Below, in pieces: positions 47,991 to 53,157 of a DNA stretch of 53,157 bases (position 1 is its first letter; the number at the start of each line of letters is the position of its first letter). The notes under the pieces are model-generated. The model searched no databases and had not been told where the DNA came from. It was given only the letters and a program-made list of their open reading frames with translations. Source of the stretch: Lysobacterales bacterium 15-68-25 (GTDB lineage: Bacteria; Pseudomonadota; Gammaproteobacteria; Xanthomonadales; Rhodanobacteraceae); the NCBI GenBank assembly GCA_002279065.1, contig NCKB01000017.1, forward strand, positions 1-53,157, read 5' to 3'. A program made the position numbers and the translations under genes.

Positions 47991-49874
47991 GTGGCCGATA
48001 CCCCGGAATCCCTAACAGCTTCTTCGTCGTCGGTGCCGCCGGCGAAGCGTCGTACCGCTGTGATGCGGGTGAAGAAAGGCGAGTTGGTAGTGTGCGGAGA
48101 TCGCGCCGCGAAGGTGTTGGCGGTCGTTTCGGCTGCACAGATATGGTTGAACTATCTGGGTACCGAGGATCACGAGTGGGTCAGTTTAGAGGCGCTCTCA
48201 CCTTATGTAGAAGGCGATCCGGTGATGCGCGCTCCGGCCGAGGTTCGGGTCGAGGACGATTTCGAATTCGAGCGAGCCCGCGAGTGGACACAAGCATTCG
48301 ATCCCTTCAAGAACTACGTGGCTCTACCTACGCAGGTTAAGGCGGAAATTGGCAAGGCGCTCAACGCCAGCCGACGCACGGTCGACCGCCACTTCGAGCT
48401 GTATCAACTCGATTCAAGTGTTCGTGGTCAGTTGCCGTGCAAGTCCGGACCAGAAAAAGGCGCTTCGTATCTGGGGAAGGCGAAACTAGCGATTGTCGAT
48501 AAAGCGATCGAGGAGCGGTATCGCACCGAAGAGCGTGGTTCGATCCAGGCAACCGCCGAATTGGCGGGTGCGCGGTGCGCAGCCGCGGGCCTGGAGCCGC
48601 CTTGCTACAACAGCGTGCTGGCACGCATCCAAACCTTGGACCGCTGGAAGCTCGCGCGCGAGCGTCACGGACGCGTGCGTGCAGATGCGAAAGCAGGGCC
48701 CGCCGGCGCAGGCATCCCGAATAAAGGCGACCTCAAACCACTCGACTTCGTGCAGATGGATCACGCAATTGTCGACGTGATCGTGGTGGACCCAGAGACT
48801 CGCGAGGAAATCGGGCGCCCCTGGATTACCCTAGCCATTGATGTGGCCACGCGCTGCATTCTCGGCTTCCACCTGACCTTCGATGCTCCATCGCAAACGA
48901 GCGTCGCGCTCGCACTCGAGCAGTGTTGTTTGCCCAAGGATGCCTGGCTGAAGAGTCTCGGGCTATCCGATCCGTGGTTACCCTTTGGTCTGATGAAATG
49001 CATTGGCTGGGACAATGCCAAGTGTTTCCGCAACACGAATCTGATCAACGCGTGCCGGGAACATGACATCAACCCTCGTTTCCGGAAGGTGCGCAATCCA
49101 GTTCACGGCGCTCACATCGAGCGTGTGATCGGCACCTACATGGGGCGCATCCATCTGATAAAGGGCACAACCTTTTCGAACACCAAGGAACGCGAGGATT
49201 ACAAGAGCGGTGACAAAGCCATTATGACGTTGCAGGAACTCACGCTCTGGACGATCCACGAAATCAATGGCCGTTACCACAACACCAAGCACAGCGGCCT
49301 CGGACGCACGCCGCTCGAGGCCTGGAACGAAGTGTGGACGCAGGACGGCGCGCTTCGACTCCCTCCGATTCCTGCCAATCGTCGCGACTTCAGGCTGTCG
49401 TTGCTTCCTCGCGTCCAGCGCGCGATCGGTCGCGAAGGCATTCAACTCTTCGCACTTAAATACTGGGACGAAGGCCTTATTCCGTTGATTGGAGCAAAGC
49501 ACAAGTTCTGGGTGGCTCACGATCCGCGAAACATAAGCCGCGTCTACGTGTTGATCAACAACATTTGGATCGACGTCCCTTGGAGCGATCGTACCCGAGC
49601 GCCCATTGCACTTTGGGAGTGGGTGCGCGCCAAGCAAGAGCTGCGTAGAAAACACAACGGCCCCGTAAGCAATGCCACGGCATTCAAACACATCGAGGCC
49701 CAGCGTGAAATGGAGAAAAAGGCCGAGAAAACCACGCGTCGGCAACGGAGGGACCGACAGCGCCGTCCTGAAGACGACCGGTCAAGCAGTCGGCCGGAGG
49801 CTGTGGACTACAGGGCAACACCGGTGCTGCTTGCCAACCCGCTGGAGGGAAATCATGAGCAACGCGGCCATTGA
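47991..49874 (+). CDS. tniA: TniA (TnsB-like) DDE transposase
   Basis: Integrase-superfamily transposase of Tn7/Tn5053-like elements, about 627 aa. The catalytic triad is Asp257 in VQMDHA, Asp341 in GWDNAK and Glu377 in HIERVIG, counted from GTG at 47991; the 35-residue gap between the last two is classical. N-terminal helix-turn-helix domains (about 60-190) and a C-terminal Mu-like beta-barrel region (from about 470), then a highly charged Arg/Glu tail, complete the architecture. Starts at TTG 47985, GTG 47991 or ATG 48063 are possible. The 3' end overlaps tniB by 20 nt. No TnsA gene precedes it. Confidence 0.92.
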   Translation: MADTPESLTASSSSVPPAKRRTAVMRVKKGELVVCGDRAAKVLAVVSAAQIWLNYLGTEDHEWVSLEALSPYVEGDPVMRAPAEVRVEDDFEFERAREWTQAFDPFKNYVALPTQVKAEIGKALNASRRTVDRHFELYQLDSSVRGQLPCKSGPEKGASYLGKAKLAIVDKAIEERYRTEERGSIQATAELAGARCAAAGLEPPCYNSVLARIQTLDRWKLARERHGRVRADAKAGPAGAGIPNKGDLKPLDFVQMDHAIVDVIVVDPETREEIGRPWITLAIDVATRCILGFHLTFDAPSQTSVALALEQCCLPKDAWLKSLGLSDPWLPFGLMKCIGWDNAKCFRNTNLINACREHDINPRFRKVRNPVHGAHIERVIGTYMGRIHLIKGTTFSNTKEREDYKSGDKAIMTLQELTLWTIHEINGRYHNTKHSGLGRTPLEAWNEVWTQDGALRLPPIPANRRDFRLSLLPRVQRAIGREGIQLFALKYWDEGLIPLIGAKHKFWVAHDPRNISRVYVLINNIWIDVPWSDRTRAPIALWEWVRAKQELRRKHNGPVSNATAFKHIEAQREMEKKAEKTTRRQRRDRQRRPEDDRSSSRPEAVDYRATPVLLANPLEGNHEQRGH

Positions 49875-50748
49875 TCTGTCAGATGCGGCGAATGCCGTTC
49901 TACAAGCTAGCGCAAGTAAGAAAGTCGACTGGATTATGGCGGACGCCTGGGTGCATACACCGACGACGACAATCGCTTTCCAGTGGATGGCCTACATGCA
50001 TCGCTGCGGTGCGGTGATGCGGCCTCCCTGTCTGCAGATCATTGCAGACGGCGGCATGGGTAAGACCGCGGTGCTGCTGGCCTACGCTGAACTGTATCCC
50101 GTGCAGGAAACGGACGATCCGTTGCGGTTGCAGCGCCCCGTCGTATACGTCGAGTGCAAGCCTGAGTACAGCGGCGAACGTAGCGTTCGGCACGCGATTC
50201 TCAAGGCTTGTTGGCCACGCGCCAAGCGCATCGCTGGAACGGAGGAAGAGGTGGATGCCACTCTACGTGCCCAGGGGGTGCGTATGTTGTTGCTTGATGA
50301 GTTTGGGGAGTTGACCAAGGCTGGAGCTGCAAGCCACCGACGCGCTTTGTCGGAACTCAAACGCCTGAGCAACACTGCGCGGATAGGAATCGTAGCCGCC
50401 ACAGTAAGCAACCTGGCACATGTGCTTGACGTCGATCAGCAGTTCGCAAGCCGCTTTAAACGGAAAATTACTATCGGTCCTTGGGCGCTGTCTAACGTAC
50501 TGCGCAACTTCGTCTACGGGTTGCAGCGAAACCTTCCGTTTCCAGAGCGATCGCAACTCGACGATAGCAATTGTTTGCCCTTAATCGCTCAGCACAGCGA
50601 AGGAAATACCAAGGAAATTGTCGAGGTGGTCCGTCTGGCAGCATTGCACGCCCTCGATTCGGGTGCGGAGCGCATTGAGTACGCTCATCTCAAGCTGGCT
50701 ATCGACAGCCCATCACCTCCGGGCATAGCACTGTCGAGCGTGGCATGA
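49855..50748 (+). CDS. tniB: TniB (TnsC-like) AAA+ ATPase
   Basis: Transposition regulator that connects target selection to the transposase, 297 aa. Walker A is IADGGMGKT (63-71) and Walker B MLLLDEFGEL. The later segment FASRFKRKITIGPWALSNV corresponds to the conserved part after sensor 1 in TniB proteins. A strong ggaggga lies 5 nt before the ATG. It overlaps tniA by 20 nt and tniQ1 by 4 nt. Confidence 0.93.
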   Translation: MSNAAIDLSDAANAVLQASASKKVDWIMADAWVHTPTTTIAFQWMAYMHRCGAVMRPPCLQIIADGGMGKTAVLLAYAELYPVQETDDPLRLQRPVVYVECKPEYSGERSVRHAILKACWPRAKRIAGTEEEVDATLRAQGVRMLLLDEFGELTKAGAASHRRALSELKRLSNTARIGIVAATVSNLAHVLDVDQQFASRFKRKITIGPWALSNVLRNFVYGLQRNLPFPERSQLDDSNCLPLIAQHSEGNTKEIVEVVRLAALHALDSGAERIEYAHLKLAIDSPSPPGIALSSVA

Positions 50749-51458
50749 ACGCAGAGTATTGGGCTGCACTAGGATCTCGCCGCGGCGCAGGTGAGTCGTT
50801 GGGCTCGTGGTTGCGGGCTGGTCCCCTTGGCGCACAAGTCGTCGATGAACCCATCGCCCCTGAGCTGGAAGTCCCTCAACTCTATTGTCCTGCTTGCAGG
50901 GTGGAAGAGGCGGGCAGGCGTCGATGGTATACCCGCGAGGAATGGCCCACGGATGGCGTCGTGTGTACGACTCACGCCCTGCCGCTACTGCTCTGTAACG
51001 CACCTCCTACACGTCTTCGCAGTCGCCACTGGTCGCCAATCCTACGGGGCGAATTCCGAGCACTGGGCGAATGGATCCAGCAAGGCAGTGCAGGTGAATT
51101 AGGGCGCGCGATCGCTCGCGCGACGTGCGCGCGTAGCGATCCACGCGTCGCCTATTCGCGTGCTTGGGCGGAGGCTCAGTGGCACTTATGGGCGATCGAA
51201 TGGCCGGTGCCAGCTGCCCCGCGATTGCCAGCCAGCGGCAACTTGGTCCCGCTGCATCAGCGCGATCGCCTTGCGCTCTCGGCGATCGTGCACCGTTTAT
51301 ATCTGGCTTTGGAGACCGGGCAAGGCACGCTTTGGCCAGCTCTGCCGATTCGCCCCAGGGTGCTGCGTTGGCTGGAAGGTCGGATTCGGCTATTGCGCCC
51401 ATCTTGGCGTCTGCACTTAGGGCGCTGCTTTCGTGACATCACGAAACCACCGAGATGA
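50745..51458 (+). CDS. tniQ: TniQ-family target-selection protein, short form
   Basis: A 237-aa TniQ-like protein. LYCPACR (Cys48, Cys51) and CTTH (Cys74, His77) form the zinc finger in the N-terminal part that defines the TniQ/TnsD family. It is much shorter than Tn5053 TniQ (about 400 aa) and lacks the C-terminal part. Coupled by ATGA overlaps to tniB and to the second tniQ. It may form a module with the longer TniQ or serve a different target route. Confidence 0.88.
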   Translation: MNAEYWAALGSRRGAGESLGSWLRAGPLGAQVVDEPIAPELEVPQLYCPACRVEEAGRRRWYTREEWPTDGVVCTTHALPLLLCNAPPTRLRSRHWSPILRGEFRALGEWIQQGSAGELGRAIARATCARSDPRVAYSRAWAEAQWHLWAIEWPVPAAPRLPASGNLVPLHQRDRLALSAIVHRLYLALETGQGTLWPALPIRPRVLRWLEGRIRLLRPSWRLHLGRCFRDITKPPR

Positions 51459-52795
51459 CGCGACTTCAGTTGACGCTAAGCGGACCCCGCCTCGCTGGTG
51501 GTGGAGAAGACTACCTTCCACTGCAGGCGGATGAGACCTTGGCCAGCTGGGCCAGGCGTCAACCAGGCGTCTTAATGCATTCCGATTCTCCAAGCGAGAA
51601 CACTTTTGGGCGGCTGGACATAAACCTACCGGGGATTTCGCACACACTGCGGCGCGAACTTCACCGCGCCGCCAAGGCGCCGGATGACTGGTTGCTCCAA
51701 CCGTACCAGCGCACGTTGAGTTGCCCGCTCTGCATGGCCGAGGACTGGGCACAGGGCGTGCCCTCATATATTCGTCGCTCGTGGTGCGTCGCTTGGAGAA
51801 CCTGCTGCTCCCGCCATGGGGTCCTATTTGACTCCTACAAGCGCCCGTCACCCGCATGGTATCGATTGCTCGTTGGTCCACGTTGGTCTGGCGGAGAGTT
51901 GCGAATCATTCTCCGCTCTCCGGCATGGTCGCCGGTCAAATTTTCGCTTGGCTCCGACCACCGCGCAGTGCACTTGGAGGCCGCCTTGGCCGGACGCCGC
52001 CCAGGCTTCTGGTTTCCGAAAGGAATGAATCAAGCTTCATTGCGAACGATCTACCGAGAGATCATCTCAGACCTACTGGATCAGGTCTTTCTGGCATACG
52101 ACGGGCCAGAGGATCAATTACCCCATCCAAGTTTTAATCATCAGAACAACGATAATCGCTTTGCGATAAACGTCCTCGCAGAGGCGATCCTGTCAGAGTG
52201 GACGAATACGCCCTTGCCAACGTCCGCAATGGCGCAGCGAACATCGCTGCTCGTGCGGGCAATAGGCTGGGGTGAGCGGAAGCCGCCGTTCGTACGTGCA
52301 GGGCAGGTGCTGTTCCGCGGACCAATCGAGCGTACACCCTCGTTAATGCGGTATGAGAAATACCTTACATCGAAGCATTTCGTCCGACTTTCAAGACCGA
52401 CGGACGGCAATCGAACGGGCTACCTGACCCTGCCTGAGGCTCGCCTGCTGGGATTGGACTGCAGTGAGGCCGTGACCAGTCTTAAAAGGATGGTCGGGCG
52501 GGGACAGTTCCTGGCCTTCAACGCGCGAAGAGGCAGTCTCGTCGAAAATCCTCATTTACCGTCGCAGGCGCGACTTGTTCCACCGTCACACCCTGAGGAA
52601 ATGATCTTGCCCGGTTGGGCCTTTCGCGATCTGCCACCCCGCGAGCATACCAACGACAACGGATGGCTGCGTGACCTGTTAGCTTTAGAGTTATCGCCTG
52701 ATACGAAACTGCGTCAGATCGCTACACGGCGGCGGCAACGCGAAGAGCGGACATGGGTCCGCTTTTGTCCAGAAGCGCGGGGCGGCGACACTTAA
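51455..52795 (+). CDS. TniQ-family target-selection protein, long form
   Basis: A 446-aa second TniQ homologue. The N-terminus is typical (DETLASWARRQ), and LSCPLC (Cys90, Cys93) with CCSRHG (Cys117/118, His121) forms the zinc finger. The C-terminal half is less conserved and could bind the attachment site as TnsD does. Overlaps tniQ1 by 4 nt. It is the last gene of the tni operon; cas or resolvase genes are not seen before the window ends. Confidence 0.88.
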   Translation: MTRLQLTLSGPRLAGGGEDYLPLQADETLASWARRQPGVLMHSDSPSENTFGRLDINLPGISHTLRRELHRAAKAPDDWLLQPYQRTLSCPLCMAEDWAQGVPSYIRRSWCVAWRTCCSRHGVLFDSYKRPSPAWYRLLVGPRWSGGELRIILRSPAWSPVKFSLGSDHRAVHLEAALAGRRPGFWFPKGMNQASLRTIYREIISDLLDQVFLAYDGPEDQLPHPSFNHQNNDNRFAINVLAEAILSEWTNTPLPTSAMAQRTSLLVRAIGWGERKPPFVRAGQVLFRGPIERTPSLMRYEKYLTSKHFVRLSRPTDGNRTGYLTLPEARLLGLDCSEAVTSLKRMVGRGQFLAFNARRGSLVENPHLPSQARLVPPSHPEEMILPGWAFRDLPPREHTNDNGWLRDLLALELSPDTKLRQIATRRRQREERTWVRFCPEARGGDT

Positions 52796-52894
52796 CCTTC
52801 CAGCTCGCACTGTTAGTGAGAGGTCCTTGGCAAGGCCGTGGCCCTCACTTTTGAAGGGGGCTTGGCCATGGCTTGCCGAGTGCGCGCCCCTGCT
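52796..52894. other. Gap after the tni operon
   Basis: About 100 bp between convergent genes. Short inverted repeats (cact-gtt-agtg; ccttgg-caagg) and a loosely paired gtgag...ctcac exist, but none is a convincing terminator. Confidence 0.3.
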
Positions 52895-53157
52895 TTAAGG
52901 GCTTTTCGCATTTGAATTGCTAGCTTGGTATGCAGGCATGAAGTTTCGGATGTAGTCCGACATCGAGCCACGAAATGTGTGTGCTTCCTCTGGGATAGTT
53001 ATGTCCAGTGCTTTGCTAATACGTGCGGCAAGAGATCTCTGGCGTTCAGTGGGTGGGAGCGTAAGCTCCCCCGCTAGGCAGACATCTCGAAAGTAGAACT
53101 TTCTGGCATCGTTCCCGAGCCAGGAGGTTCCATGAAGAAGTCGAAATTCACCGAGAC
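52895..53157 (-). CDS. 3' end of a cargo gene, open at the window edge
   Basis: A minus-strand frame without stop runs from the window end to TAA at 52895-52897, covering at least 86 codons. Segments such as LTLPPTERQRSLAARISKAL and GSMSDYIRNFMPAYQ look protein-like. TERQ-x-A-ARI followed by a Pro and a second helix resembles the short helical module at the C-terminus of many plasmid topoisomerases and other DNA-processing proteins. The protein's identity is unknown. It overlaps the apparent start of an IS3-type transposase on the other strand, so the gene may be interrupted or one of the two readings is wrong. Confidence 0.4.
   Translation of the reverse strand, partial: LGEFRLLHGTSWLGNDARKFYFRDVCLAGELTLPPTERQRSLAARISKALDITIPEEAHTFRGSMSDYIRNFMPAYQASNSNAKSP
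53132..53157 (+). CDS. Start of an IS3-family transposase OrfA (partial)
   Basis: Only 26 bases are in the window. ATG AAG AAG TCG AAA TTC ACC GAG reads MKKSKFTE, a typical start of IS3-family OrfA proteins, and ggagg precedes it at good distance. An inverted repeat gaaagt-aga-actttc lies at 53089-53103. The insertion-sequence end was not located. Confidence 0.5.

Overview
The window is a GC-rich (by eye about two thirds G+C) gammaproteobacterial chromosome segment. RpfE next to recJ, prfB with lysS, the smc-zipA pair and the AguA/AguB polyamine genes suggest the order Lysobacterales (Xanthomonadales), probably near Rhodanobacter/Dyella. That placement is an inference from gene content; no rRNA or tRNA gene was found to test it.

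Layout. (1) 1-23440, core genes: rne (-), rluC (+), a CPBP-like membrane protein with phhB (-), nfuA (+), two small c-type cytochromes (-), a TraB-family protein (-), aguB-aguA (-), a small exported protein (-), an ABC-F ATPase with rpfE and recJ (+), an SpoIIAA-like protein (+), an asparagine-rich leader peptide with attenuator followed by asnB (+), an exported pseudo-protease-like protein (-), prfB with its +1 frameshift (+), a small exported repeat protein and lysS (+). (2) 23444-41440, one long minus-strand metabolic block read from high to low coordinates: phaC, phasin, phaB, a MaoC-Pta fusion, ackA, the nine-gene N-type F-ATPase operon atpDCQRBEFAG, a LOG-family protein, a beta-CASP RNase, phosphoketolase and a short YidC homologue. 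(3) 41634-46870, plus strand: yciI-like gene, bolA, smc, zipA. (4) 46980 to the end: a Tn7-like/TniA-type transposon inserted after zipA, with an unknown divergent gene, tniA-tniB-tniQ1-tniQ2 with overlapping starts, the 3' end of a minus-strand cargo gene, and the first codons of an apparent IS3-family transposase.

How the genes fit together. The minus-strand block reads as an acetyl-phosphate/polyhydroxybutyrate module. Phosphoketolase makes acetyl-phosphate, AckA turns it into ATP and acetate, Pta turns it into acetyl-CoA, and PhaB/PhaC/phasin store reduced carbon as polyester; the N-ATPase would pump ions using that ATP. Palindromes of the FNR/Dnr/FixK type (TTGAC-N4-GTCAA before phaC, TTGAC-N4-ATCAA before atpD) suggest control by low oxygen or NO.

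The clearest new regulatory element is upstream of asnB: a 42-residue leader peptide with seven Asn codons in eleven, then an intrinsic terminator, with a perfect 8-bp antiterminator between them. The predicted promoter would make the leader mRNA leaderless. The transposon has two consecutive TniQ genes and no TnsA, a perfect 30-bp dyad in its divergent promoter region and a repeat pair near one end. Its far end and most cargo lie outside the window.
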